Positions 1-8,409 of a DNA stretch of 64,000 nucleotides are shown piece by piece. The position numbers and the translations under genes were made by a program. Within the stretch, counting starts at the first letter, position 1, and each line of letters starts with the position of its first letter. The DNA is from Actinoplanes sp. TBRC 11911 (GTDB lineage: Bacteria > Actinomycetota > Actinomycetes > Mycobacteriales > Micromonosporaceae), in assembly GCF_012933445.1 (NCBI RefSeq), contig NZ_JABBNC010000003.1:1-64000 (forward strand), written 5' to 3'. The notes below the pieces were generated by a model. It was not told the origin of the DNA and searched no databases. It was given only the letters and a program-made list of their open reading frames with translations.

Positions 1-31
1 TCACCCGGGCCGTCGAGACAGGCAGGCGCGA

Positions 32-511
32 TCACTCGGGAGGCGTGCCGAACCAGGCCGCCTCTCCCGGATTCAGGGCGCACTCGATGCGGTGCTGGCT
101 CAGCGGCTCCAGCGGTGGCAGGTCGCTGAGCGGGAACCACCCCACGGCCAGCGACTCGTCGTCGTTGACGCGCGCCTCGCCGCCGACCGCCCGGCACCGG
201 AAGGCGATGTCGACGTACTCGCACTGGTGACCGTTGCCGTACGTGTGCGGCGGTTGCGTGAGCACACTGGTCACCCGTTCGGGGATGACGTGGACGGCGG
301 TCTCCTCGAACACCTCCCGGACCACCGCCTCGGCCGGCTGCTCACCCGGGTCCATCACACCGGCGATCAGCGACCAGCGGCGGTTGTCGGCGCGTTCCCC
401 GAGCAGGACCCGCCCGCGATCGTCAAAGACGATCGCGGACACCCCGGGCAGCAGAAGCAGCCGCGGCCCCACCTCGTCACGCAGATCCTTCAGGTACGGC
501 GAGATAGCCAT
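32..511 (-). CDS. Nudix hydrolase
   Basis: Nudix-family pyrophosphohydrolase of 159 residues, expected to cleave a nucleoside diphosphate linked to another moiety in the cytoplasm. The Nudix box lies at residues 51-73 (G-x5-E-x7-REV-x-EE), with the metal-binding REVFEE core intact; the usual Gly near its end is Ala (EETAV), a tolerated change. A TTG three codons upstream is also in frame, but the ATG giving MAISPYLKD is the more usual start. The substrate cannot be read from the sequence. It stands alone, 31 bases downstream of nothing recognisable at the window edge, with the oxidoreductase gene behind it on the same strand. Confidence 0.88.
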   Translation of the reverse strand: MAISPYLKDLRDEVGPRLLLLPGVSAIVFDDRGRVLLGERADNRRWSLIAGVMDPGEQPAEAVVREVFEETAVHVIPERVTSVLTQPPHTYGNGHQCEYVDIAFRCRAVGGEARVNDDESLAVGWFPLSDLPPLEPLSQHRIECALNPGEAAWFGTPPE

Positions 512-542
512 AACGGACAAGATAGGGCGCGCCCAAACCGTG

Positions 543-1388
543 TCAGTCGACCAACGGGCGGACCTCCCGGGCGACGAAGCGGACGTATTCCTCGGGGTCG
601 GGCTCGTCCGGCGGGGGCTGGAGGATCACCTTTGTGGCGCCGGCGTCGGCGAACTCGCGCACGCCGGCGGCGATGTCCTTTGCCGAGCCGGCGAGCCCTG
701 CATACTCGAGCTGGTCGTAGCGGGTGGCGGTCATGGCCAGGCGAGCGGCGGCCTCGTCGCCGGTCACGGCCAGGACGAAGACGACGATCTCGTGCGGGAC
801 GGCGGCGGCGATGTGTTTCTTGGCGGCCGCGACCGCGTCGGGTGACGTGCCGCCGGCCAGGACCGTGCCGTCGCCGATCGCGCCGGCCAGGGCCAGCGTC
901 TTCGGGCCGCCGGCCGCCACGTACAGCTGGGGTGGTCGGCTGGGAGGCCAGTCGAGGCCGACGCCGTCGAGCTTGACGTATTCGCCCTGGACGGTGACGG
1001 TTTCGCCGTGCAGGAGAGAGCGCAGCGTCGTCCCGTACTCGCGTAAGAGCGTGAGCGGCGACTTCGGGCGGGCGCCGACCTGACCCATCCAATCCTGTAC
1101 GCCGTGGCCGATGCCCGGCAGCGCCCGGTCGCCGAACATGCGGGCCATGGTGGCGATCTCCATGGCGGAGAGCGCCACATTGCGGAACGGGACCGGCATG
1201 ATGCCGATGCCGACTTTGAGATTCGTGGTCCACGCCAAAGCCGCGGATGCCGCCGCCACGCCGCCGTTGAGGAAGCAGTCCTCCCAGAGCCAGAGCTCTT
1301 CGAGACCGGCCTCGTCGGCCGCGCGGGCGATGCCGCGGAGAGCTTCCGGCGGGTTCTGCGGCAGGGAGATCGCACCGAGGATCGTCAT
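543..1388 (-). CDS. LLM-class (luciferase-like) F420-dependent oxidoreductase
   Basis: Luciferase-like monooxygenase fold protein (about 281 residues) of the kind that in actinobacteria uses F420 or FMN for hydride transfer. Supporting segments are the N-terminal ILGAISLPQN strand, the LEELWLWEDCF segment, KVGIGIMPVPFRN, and the central RPPQLYVAAGGPKTLALAG motif typical of the family. Two ATGs are three codons apart; the inner one is chosen because a GGAAGA site sits nine bases before it. The physiological substrate is unknown. Confidence 0.85.
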   Translation of the reverse strand: MTILGAISLPQNPPEALRGIARAADEAGLEELWLWEDCFLNGGVAAASAALAWTTNLKVGIGIMPVPFRNVALSAMEIATMARMFGDRALPGIGHGVQDWMGQVGARPKSPLTLLREYGTTLRSLLHGETVTVQGEYVKLDGVGLDWPPSRPPQLYVAAGGPKTLALAGAIGDGTVLAGGTSPDAVAAAKKHIAAAVPHEIVVFVLAVTGDEAAARLAMTATRYDQLEYAGLAGSAKDIAAGVREFADAGATKVILQPPPDEPDPEEYVRFVAREVRPLVD

Positions 1389-1589
1389 GGGGGTCATTCT
1401 TCCGGGACCCACCGACATTTTTCTGCCGTGCTCGTCAGCGCCTCCCGGAATTTCGTGAACTCTTATATAAGCCGCCACTTAGTTTCTCGGCAAAACTGTC
1501 AGAGGCGGCCGATAGCTTCATCACGCGGATCGGCGCCACGGGGGCGCCGATCCGTCCAAACCAGTCCGACCGGCGGGGAGAGACGCCGG

Positions 1590-2666
1590 TCAGGCGGCAC
1601 CGCGGAGCAGGGTCTCGCCCGCGGCGCGGACGCGTTCGCGCAGCTCCGGCGGGGACTCGATGGTGAAGGGCGCGCCCAACACCCCGAGGACCATGACCGG
1701 CCAGCCGAGGTCGTCCACGCTCATCCGCAGCCGGCACGCCTGCCGCGTGCCGGCCGGCGTTCGGGGGTCGGCGGGCGTTCGGGGGTCGGCGGGCGTTCGG
1801 GGGCCGGCCGGCGTTCGGGGGCCGGCGGACTTGGTGGGATGGGCGGAGGATGCGGCTTCGCCGGCCTCGGGCAGGGGTTCCACCGTGCCCCAGTGCCCCA
1901 CCACGCTGCGAACGCTGTCCGCGTCGGTCTCCAAGACGAGGGAGACCTCGTACCTGGTGGCGATCCCGGCGATCCGGGCGCGCAACCAAGCGACCGGATC
2001 CCCGCCCGGGATCTCGCGCGGCCGGAAGCGGGCCCCGGTCAACGCCGGCGCCGACAGGCGGTCCACGCGGAAGCTTCGCCAATCCGCGCGGTCCACGTCC
2101 CAGGCGATCAAATACCACCGGCGGCCCAGCGGGACCAGCCGATGCGGCTCCACCAGGCGCGCGGCAGCCGCACGATCAGGCGCGGCATACCGGAACCGCA
2201 AACGCTCCTCGCCCCGGCAGGCCAGCGCGATAGTGGTCAAGGCCGTGGCGTCCAGCGTCGGGCCGCCACCGAAAACCCCGGGCGTCGTCACCACCCGCAG
2301 CGCGTCGATCCGGCGGCGCAAGCGCGGGGGCAGCAGCTGGATCACCTTGGCCAGCGCCCCCACCGAGATCTCCTCGAAGCCGGACACGGCCCCGGCCGCG
2401 GCGGTCCGCAGACCGACCGCGATCGCCACCGCCTCGTCGTCGTCGAGCAACAGGGGCGGAACGGCGGCGCCCGCCTGCAACTGATAACCCCCGGCGACAC
2501 CGCGGCTGGCGTCCACCGGGTAGCCCAACTCGCGCAACCGGTCCACGTCCCGCCGCAGCGTGCGCGGGCTTACCTCCAGCCGGTCGGCCAGCTCCGAGCC
2601 GGGCCAGTACCGATGGGTCTGCAGCAGCGACAGCAGGCGGAGCATCCGGGCGCTCGTGTTGGCCAT
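1590..2666 (-). CDS. HTH/WYL-domain transcriptional regulator
   Basis: DeoR-type winged helix plus WYL ligand-binding regulator of 358 residues. The N-terminal helix-turn-helix (LADRLEVSPRTLRRDVDRL) and the following VDASRGVAGGYQL wing are classic, and the central part matches the WYL domain (EPHRLVPLGRRWYLIAWD). It is transcribed divergently from the ABC exporter at 2729 across a 62-base gap containing a palindrome, so it most likely controls that exporter and itself. An unusual linker between the WYL domain and the C-terminal segment is built of four tandem six-residue PRTPA(G/D) units encoded by an 18-bp minisatellite. The start MANTSARML is chosen because upstream codons run into the shared promoter. 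Confidence 0.9.
   Translation of the reverse strand: MANTSARMLRLLSLLQTHRYWPGSELADRLEVSPRTLRRDVDRLRELGYPVDASRGVAGGYQLQAGAAVPPLLLDDDEAVAIAVGLRTAAAGAVSGFEEISVGALAKVIQLLPPRLRRRIDALRVVTTPGVFGGGPTLDATALTTIALACRGEERLRFRYAAPDRAAAARLVEPHRLVPLGRRWYLIAWDVDRADWRSFRVDRLSAPALTGARFRPREIPGGDPVAWLRARIAGIATRYEVSLVLETDADSVRSVVGHWGTVEPLPEAGEAASSAHPTKSAGPRTPAGPRTPADPRTPADPRTPAGTRQACRLRMSVDDLGWPVMVLGVLGAPFTIESPPELRERVRAAGETLLRGAA
1757..1828. repeat. 18-bp tandem repeat x4 inside the WYL regulator
   Basis: Four adjacent 18-bp units (core GCGTTCGGGGGYCGG) with only transition differences. They are in frame and encode PRTPAG/PRTPAD on the minus strand. The length is a multiple of three, so copy-number change would lengthen or shorten the linker without a frameshift. 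Confidence 0.9.
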
Positions 2667-2685
2667 GACCCAAGACTTTCGTGAA

Positions 2686-2708
2686 TTGCGGTCAAGAACT
2701 GTCCGCAA
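2686..2708. promoter_or_regulatory. Putative operator between WYL regulator and ABC exporter
   Basis: Inverted repeat TTGCGGTCA (2686-2694) and TGTCCGCAA (2700-2708), 8 of 9 positions paired around a five-base centre, placed in the 62-base divergent promoter gap. A binding site for the WYL regulator is inferred from position and symmetry only. Confidence 0.45.
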
Positions 2709-2728
2709 CGAACCCTAGCGTGAAAACC

Positions 2729-3652
2729 ATGATTGAGACGCGAGGACTGACGAAGCACTTCAAGGACGTCCGCGCGGTCGACGGCATCGATCTGTCGGTC
2801 CGGCGCGGGGAACTCGTCGCGCTGCTCGGGCCCAACGGCGCCGGCAAGTCGACCACGCTGCGGATGCTGACCACGCTGATACCGCCCACCGCGGGCACCG
2901 CCACCGTGGCCGGGCTCGACGTCGTGAAAAAGCAACGAGAGGTCCGGCAGCGGATCGGCTACATCGGGCAGGGCAACGGCGCGGGCCACAGCCAGCGCGG
3001 CCGGGACGAGCTGATCAGCCAGGGCCGGGCGTACGGGATGAGCGTGCGCTCCGCCCGCACCCGGGCCGCCGAGCTGACCGAGTCGCTGGGCCTCGGCGAC
3101 GTGATAGACCGGACCGTCTCCACGTTGTCCGGCGGGCAGCGGCGCCGGCTGGACATCGCGATGGGCCTGATCCACGAGCCGGACATCCTGTTCCTGGACG
3201 AGCCGTCCACCGGTCTCGATCCGCAGAACCGCGCCAACCTGCAGGACCACATTCTGCGGCTGCGCGCCCGGCACGAGACCACGATCGTGCTGACCACGCA
3301 CTACCTGGACGAGGCCGACTCGATGGCCGAGCGGGTGATCGTCGTCGACCACGGACGGATCATCGCGGACGACACCCCGGAGCGGCTCAAGGCCAAGCAC
3401 GTCGGCGACAAGATCACTCTCGGGTTCGCCACGGACGAAGACGCGGCCCGAGCGGCACGGAAACAGGGCGGCGAGGCGTACGGGAGGGAATTGCAGATCA
3501 CCACCGAGCAGGCGCCGCGGCAGGTGCTCGAGATCGTCGACGACCTGCGCGCCGACGGCCTGACACCGACCGAGGTCGAGGTCACCCGGCCGACGCTCGA
3601 CGACGTTTTTCTCACCCTGACCGGGCGTAGCCTGCGCGAAGGAGCAGCATGA
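2729..3652 (+). CDS. ABC exporter ATP-binding protein (DrrA-type)
   Basis: ATPase subunit of a two-component ABC-2 type exporter, 307 residues, of the daunorubicin-resistance DrrA family. Walker A GPNGAGKST is at 34-42, the Q-loop glutamine near 81, the LSGGQ signature at 133-137, Walker B ILFLDE at 153-158, then a TTHYLDEAD H-loop and a C-terminal DUF4162-like region (VEVTRPTLDDVFLTLTGR). The ATG giving MIETRGLTKHF is used; a longer reading would enter the palindromic promoter. The stop overlaps the permease start by four bases (ATGA), so translation is coupled. Likely function is drug or lipid export; the substrate is unknown. Confidence 0.95.
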   Translation: MIETRGLTKHFKDVRAVDGIDLSVRRGELVALLGPNGAGKSTTLRMLTTLIPPTAGTATVAGLDVVKKQREVRQRIGYIGQGNGAGHSQRGRDELISQGRAYGMSVRSARTRAAELTESLGLGDVIDRTVSTLSGGQRRRLDIAMGLIHEPDILFLDEPSTGLDPQNRANLQDHILRLRARHETTIVLTTHYLDEADSMAERVIVVDHGRIIADDTPERLKAKHVGDKITLGFATDEDAARAARKQGGEAYGRELQITTEQAPRQVLEIVDDLRADGLTPTEVEVTRPTLDDVFLTLTGRSLREGAA

Positions 3653-4383
3653 TCACCGACACGCTGACCGTGTTCAGCCGCGAACTCAGGCCCACCCTCC
3701 GCAACCCGTTCACGATCATCATCTCGATGGTCCAGCCGCTGGTCTTTCTCGCGCTGTTCGCCCCGCTGCTGCCGAAGACCGACGGCGGCGCCCTGCAATG
3801 GTTCGTGCCCGGCATCGTCGTCATGTCGTGCCTGTTCGGGGCGTCGATGACCGGCTCGAACCTGCTCTTCGAGATCCAGACCGGCTCGCACGAACGCATG
3901 CTGGTCACCCCGCTGCGCCGCCCGGCCCTGCTGGTCGGCCGCGCGCTCAAGGAGATCGTGCCGATGTTCGCGCAGGCCGCCCTGATCGTGCTGGTCTGCC
4001 TGCCGTTCGGCTTCGACCTGCATCTCGGCGGCGCCCTGATCGGCATGCTCATCCTGGCCGTCTTCTGCACCGGGCTCGGCGCCCTGTCGTACACGCTCGC
4101 GCTCGCCTCGAAGAACCAGGAGTGGCTGTTCTGGACGGTTCAGCAAACGCTGCTGTTCCCGCTTCTGCTGCTGGCCGGCGTGCTGCTGCCGCTCGACGAC
4201 GGCCCCGGCTGGCTGCGCACCCTCGCCGCTTTCAACCCTTTGCGGTACGTGGTGAACGCCGAGCGCGCGTTGTTCTCAGGTGACGTGTGGGCGTCGACGA
4301 CAGCGACCGGTCTGGTGGCCGCGGCCGTCGTGGGTGTCCTGGGAATCGCCGTCGGTGTGCGAGCGATGCGCCGATCGGACTGA
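3649..4383 (+). CDS. ABC-2 type exporter permease (DrrB-type)
   Basis: Membrane subunit partnering the ATPase immediately upstream (ATGA overlap). At 244 residues with about six hydrophobic segments and the conserved ABC-2 region (GASMTGSNLLFEIQTGSHERMLVTPLRR, given here as a landmark around residues 64-91), it matches the DrrB/Nod-type permease family. The C-terminal LRTLAAFNPLRYVVNAERALF stretch is also typical. Together the two genes form a full exporter without a binding protein. Confidence 0.93.
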   Translation: MITDTLTVFSRELRPTLRNPFTIIISMVQPLVFLALFAPLLPKTDGGALQWFVPGIVVMSCLFGASMTGSNLLFEIQTGSHERMLVTPLRRPALLVGRALKEIVPMFAQAALIVLVCLPFGFDLHLGGALIGMLILAVFCTGLGALSYTLALASKNQEWLFWTVQQTLLFPLLLLAGVLLPLDDGPGWLRTLAAFNPLRYVVNAERALFSGDVWASTTATGLVAAAVVGVLGIAVGVRAMRRSD

Positions 4384-4426
4384 GGCGGATACCGTCACCC
4401 CGGTCACACGAGACAGGGGGCGACGG

Positions 4427-5503
4427 ATGTGGGGAAAAAGGACGATAGGGCGACTCCTCGAGGGGATCGCCCCTCGCCCGGAGCGCACGCCGCAGCGACG
4501 CCACAATCCGGACGCGGTGGTGGACTGCGCGGTCTACACCGGCGGGACGCGCGGAACCGGGACGAAGCACTACGCGGAAGCGGCGAAGGAGGCCCGGCGG
4601 CACCGGGACGCGTTCCTCTGGCTGGGCCTGCACGAGCCCGACCGGGCGACGATGACAGCGGTCGCGCGGGTCTTCGGCCTGCACGAGCTGATCGTGGAGC
4701 AGACCGCGGGCAGCGGCCACCGGCCGGCGTTGGAGACGATCGGTGACGTCACCCGGCTGGTCCTGCGCACCGCGCGTTACGTCGAGCACGACGCGCTCAC
4801 CGAGACCACCGAGGTCGTCGACACCGGCGACGTCACCGTCCTGATCGGCCCCTGGTTCGTCATCACGGTGCGCAACGGCGGGGCGGGCGCGTTGTGGCCG
4901 GTGCGTCAGGACATGGAGAATCGGCCCACGGTTCTGCAGCAAGGGCCATGGTCGGTCGCGTACGCCATAACGAGTCGGATGGTTGACGAATACCTCGGCG
5001 TCGCGGCTGCCGTAGAACGTGATTTGGAGCGCTTGGAAGAGGAGACCTTCACCACCGAACGCACCCCGGAAATCGCGCACTTCTATCAATTGAAGCGCGA
5101 AATGGTGGAGTTCAAAAGAGCGGTCCTGCCGCTCGCCGAACCGATCGACCAACTGCTCGATCAACCGGCCGCCCCGGCGTCGCTGCGGCCCTATTTCGTC
5201 GATGTCCGCGGTCGGCTCGCGCGGGCCACCGATCGCATCAGCGCCTTCGACGACCTGCTCAATTCCATTCTTCAAGCGCGCCTCGCCCAGGTGTCGCTGG
5301 ACCAGAACAACGACATGCGCATGATTGCCGCGTGGGCCGCGATCGCCGCCGTGCCGACCGTCATCGCCGGTGTCTACGGAATGAACTTTTCGCACATTCC
5401 GGGGCTGGGCTCGCCGTACGGCTTCGCCGTGACCATCGCCGTGATCGTGGTGATCTGCGGAACTCTTTATTGGCGGCTCAGGCGGGGCGGATGGCTTCGA
5501 TGA
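4427..5503 (+). CDS. corA: CorA family magnesium/cobalt transporter
   Basis: CorA-type divalent cation channel of 358 residues. The soluble alpha/beta N-terminal part is followed by long helices and two C-terminal membrane segments. The selectivity motif GMN occurs at 318-320 in the context VYGMNF, directly at the end of the first membrane helix, as in all CorA proteins. The start MWGKRTIGRLL follows an AGGGGGCG site; the longer frame overlapping the permease gene is disregarded. It lies 43 bases after the exporter permease and may be co-transcribed by read-through. Confidence 0.93.
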   Translation: MWGKRTIGRLLEGIAPRPERTPQRRHNPDAVVDCAVYTGGTRGTGTKHYAEAAKEARRHRDAFLWLGLHEPDRATMTAVARVFGLHELIVEQTAGSGHRPALETIGDVTRLVLRTARYVEHDALTETTEVVDTGDVTVLIGPWFVITVRNGGAGALWPVRQDMENRPTVLQQGPWSVAYAITSRMVDEYLGVAAAVERDLERLEEETFTTERTPEIAHFYQLKREMVEFKRAVLPLAEPIDQLLDQPAAPASLRPYFVDVRGRLARATDRISAFDDLLNSILQARLAQVSLDQNNDMRMIAAWAAIAAVPTVIAGVYGMNFSHIPGLGSPYGFAVTIAVIVVICGTLYWRLRRGGWLR

Positions 5504-5620
5504 TTTACATCACCCTACGTGACCGTAGCTTAATGGATAGCGTGGAACCCGGCCGAAAAACCGGGGCCTCATAAGCGCACAGCGACTGAGCAGCCCATTA
5601 CTTTGCGTAAGGGAGGCTCA
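5504..5620. other. Upstream region of flippase gene with tRNA-like D-arm sequence
   Basis: This gap contains a segment (about 5526-5545) reading GTAGCTTAATGGATAGCG, close to the D-arm of a tRNA, followed by a CCCGG/CCGGG stem-loop (5549-5566). No matching acceptor or T-arm follows, so it is not a functional tRNA. A TTTACA/TAGCTT pair spaced 16 bases could be a promoter, which is weak evidence. The flippase ribosome site AAGGGAGG ends the gap. Confidence 0.3.
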
Positions 5621-8194
5621 GTGACCGCCGAGGCCGTCGGTTCCCGGAAAGCCCTCCTGACGGCTCTTAAGGGACATCTCGATCTGTTCCTGAACGCCGG
5701 ATCGCTGATGGCGACCACCGCGATCACCTCGCTGTTCGGCTTCGCGTACTGGTGGGTGGCCGCCCGCACCGCGTCGCCGGAGGCGGTCGGCCAGGCGTCC
5801 GCGGCGGTGTCCGCGATGACGCTGATCGGCACCATCGGGATGTTCGGGATGGGCACCATGCTCATCGCCGACCTGCCCGCGCTGCGCGGACCCAAATGGG
5901 AGCTGATCTCCACCTGCCTGCTCGCCGCGGACGCGGCGGCCACGGTCGGCGGTCTCGTCTACGTCACGGTGGCCCGCCTGGCCATCCCGGGTCTGCAGGA
6001 CGCGCTCGGCGGCAGCTTCGGCACGATCCTGCTGATCGCCGGCATCGCGATCAACGCGGTCACGCTGGTCCTCGACGAGGCCCTGGTCGGCCTGCTCAAG
6101 GGCCCGCTGCAGCTGATGCGCAACGCCTGGTTCTCGCTGATCAAGCTGGCGCTGCTAGGTCTTCTCGCGCTCGCGCCGTTCACGCTGGACGGCGACGAGC
6201 TGCTGCTCACCTGGGTGGCCGGGATCGTGCTGTCGACCGCGGTGCTAGGCCGGGCGTTGCGCCGCCGACACCTGATCGACTCGCTGCGGCCGCGGATCTC
6301 GCTGCTGCGCGGCCGGGCCCGCGCGACCGTCGACCACAACGTGCTCAACCTGGCGGCCTACCTGCCGCGGGCGGCGCTGCCGCTGGTCGTGACCGCGGTG
6401 CTGTCGGCCCAGGCGAACGCGTCGTTCTACACCGCGTTCATGGTGCTGTCGTTCCTGTCGATGGTTCCGGGCAACGTGGCGCTGACCCTGTTCGCGGTCA
6501 CCAGCGGGGACAAGCAGGCGCTGCGGTCCAAGGTGCGCGTCGGGCTGCTGATCTGCCTCGGTCTCGGCCTGCCCATCTCGCTGCTGGTCGCGGTGCTGGC
6601 GCATCCGATCATGCGGGTGTTCGGCAGCCAGTACGAGGCGTCGGCCGGCACCGCGTTGTCGATCCTCGCGCTGACCTACGTGCCGTTCGTCTTCCACCAC
6701 TTCTTCCTGGCCATCTCCCGGGTGCAGAACCGGGTCCGCTCGGCCGGCGTCTTCTGTGCCATCGCCGGCCTGGCCGAGCTGGGCGCCGCCTGGTACGGCG
6801 GGTCGCGGGGCAGCCTGACCGACCTCGTGGCGTACGTGGCAATTGTCATGGGTGTCGAGACCGTGCTGGTGGCGCCCAAGGTTCTCGGCGTCGTGGTGAC
6901 CCGGACGAAGTCCACAAAGGATGCCAACGCCACGATCATGACGTTGCACGAGCGCGCGTGGCTGCCGCTGGAGTACATCCGTACCGTCGGTCCTTTGTAC
7001 GGGGTCACCGTCGACGGCCTGCGCCGCGCGCTGATCGGGCTGCACGCCGCCGACCCGAGGCATCGCGCGGTGTCCAAACTGGACCGCGACGGCGCGCGCT
7101 GGGTGCACATGGACGCCGCCGAGTTCGCCGCGTTCATCACCCGGGCGATCACCGACTCCGGCGACTGGTCCCTCGACCACGACGGGATGACCCGCAAACT
7201 GCAGTCCGAGCCGCGCGGCGCGTACCCGATTCGGATCCTGGTCGGCGCCGGCTACGTGGCCATGAAGGTCTCGCACGCGTACGGCGACGCCGGCCCGGTG
7301 AACGATCTGCTGCACGAGCTGCTGGCCGCCGCCGCGCAGGGCCGGGCCGCGTCGATCCCGCCGCTGGCCCGCAGCCGGTTCGCGCTGCCCAAAGCGTGGT
7401 GGAAGCAGTTCGGCACCAAGCCCGGCCGGTGGCGCGACGGCCTCGACATCAACCGCGTGCCGGCCCACCCGGAGACCCGGACCCGCAGCTGGGAGCCGGC
7501 CCTCACGGTGCGGACCGCGCGCTCGGCCGAGGTGCTCGACATGATGCGCGCGTGGCGCGACGAGCACGCGCCGGGCGTCACCACCGCGGCGATCACGTTC
7601 GCGGCATTCACCTCGGCGCTACGCGAGATCGGCCTCAACCCGGACACCGGCGGCGCGACCTTCCTCGCCGACGGACGCCGCTACCTCGACAAGAACGTCC
7701 GGATCGACAGCAACTTCTTCTGGGGCTCGTATCTCTCCCCCGACGACATGACCGACCCGGCGTCGATGCACCGCACGATGAAGGCGGAGCTGGCCAGCGG
7801 CCGCATCCTCACGATGATCCTGTTGCGCGAGGGCCGCATCGCTCTGGACGGCGCGCCCGGCATGCCCGAGCCGTATCCGTCCGAGCTCTCGGTGCCGCCG
7901 CGCCCGCGGCTCACCTTCAGCAACCAGGGCCGGCACGACCTGCTGAAAGACCTGCCCTGGTCGGTCGAGCCGGCCTGGCGGATCAACCTGAGCGTGCCGA
8001 CCCTCAACGTTCCGGAGGGCGTCACGCTCACCACCAGCGAGATGAACGGCGTCCTGCACCTGGAGGCGACGTTCCACCAGTCGACCTTCGATCCGGCGCT
8101 GATCGCCCGTGCGCTGGAGATGGTCTGCCAGGACCCGGCCCGGCTCGTCACGGCCGGCCGCGAGTTTCAGCCTGTTGCCAGCGGGCTGAATTAA
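5621..8194 (+). CDS. Polysaccharide flippase fused to condensation/acyltransferase-like domain
   Basis: An 857-residue fusion. Roughly residues 1-440 form a multi-spanning MATE/Wzx-like membrane region (about 12-14 hydrophobic helices; segments such as MFGMGTMLIADLPAL and LSFLSMVPGNVAL are typical of polysaccharide flippases). The remaining ~415 residues are soluble and carry SHAYGDA at 551-557, resembling the HHxxxDG catalytic motif of the chloramphenicol-acetyltransferase/condensation fold (His552, Asp556), and a later NFFWG segment in the place of the family's DFGWG motif. I infer a protein that moves a glycan or lipid-linked glycan and modifies it with an acyl group. The GTG start follows AAGGGAGG by five bases. 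The gene is single and ends in a strong hairpin. Confidence 0.8.
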   Translation: MTAEAVGSRKALLTALKGHLDLFLNAGSLMATTAITSLFGFAYWWVAARTASPEAVGQASAAVSAMTLIGTIGMFGMGTMLIADLPALRGPKWELISTCLLAADAAATVGGLVYVTVARLAIPGLQDALGGSFGTILLIAGIAINAVTLVLDEALVGLLKGPLQLMRNAWFSLIKLALLGLLALAPFTLDGDELLLTWVAGIVLSTAVLGRALRRRHLIDSLRPRISLLRGRARATVDHNVLNLAAYLPRAALPLVVTAVLSAQANASFYTAFMVLSFLSMVPGNVALTLFAVTSGDKQALRSKVRVGLLICLGLGLPISLLVAVLAHPIMRVFGSQYEASAGTALSILALTYVPFVFHHFFLAISRVQNRVRSAGVFCAIAGLAELGAAWYGGSRGSLTDLVAYVAIVMGVETVLVAPKVLGVVVTRTKSTKDANATIMTLHERAWLPLEYIRTVGPLYGVTVDGLRRALIGLHAADPRHRAVSKLDRDGARWVHMDAAEFAAFITRAITDSGDWSLDHDGMTRKLQSEPRGAYPIRILVGAGYVAMKVSHAYGDAGPVNDLLHELLAAAAQGRAASIPPLARSRFALPKAWWKQFGTKPGRWRDGLDINRVPAHPETRTRSWEPALTVRTARSAEVLDMMRAWRDEHAPGVTTAAITFAAFTSALREIGLNPDTGGATFLADGRRYLDKNVRIDSNFFWGSYLSPDDMTDPASMHRTMKAELASGRILTMILLREGRIALDGAPGMPEPYPSELSVPPRPRLTFSNQGRHDLLKDLPWSVEPAWRINLSVPTLNVPEGVTLTTSEMNGVLHLEATFHQSTFDPALIARALEMVCQDPARLVTAGREFQPVASGLN

Positions 8195-8244
8195 GGTCTG
8201 CGCCCGGCCGGTTTCGTTGCCACCGGCCGGCCGGGCGCAAACCT
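8194..8244 (+). terminator. Hairpin terminator after flippase gene
   Basis: Eighteen-base arms with one mismatch (8194-8211 and 8227-8244; core TGCGCCCGGCCGG) begin at the stop codon. There is no U-tract, as is common for GC-rich actinobacterial terminators. Confidence 0.75.
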
Positions 8245-8370
8245 GTCCCTCTTTATGTATCGGCGAGTTGATCGCCGCTATCGCGCTCCGCAGAGCGTAA
8301 AAGCAATGCCGCTGTCGCGCGGCCTTTCCGGATTCCTCAGGCGCCGGGGCGGGTTCCGGTTGCTTTTCCC

Positions 8371-8394
8371 GTACGCCCGTACGCCCGTACGCCC
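8371..8394. repeat. 8-bp tandem repeat x3 (GTACGCCC)
   Basis: Three perfect 8-bp units just beyond the 3-prime end of the GND-repeat secreted protein gene, in the gap between two convergent genes. No function is assigned. Confidence 0.8.
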
Positions 8395-8409
8395 GTTCCC
8401 CGTACGCGG

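Noticed and set aside
5752..8271. 839-codon frame inside the flippase gene
   Set aside because: Plus-one shadow frame, Arg-rich with no motif; the flippase frame has membrane helices and a proper start.
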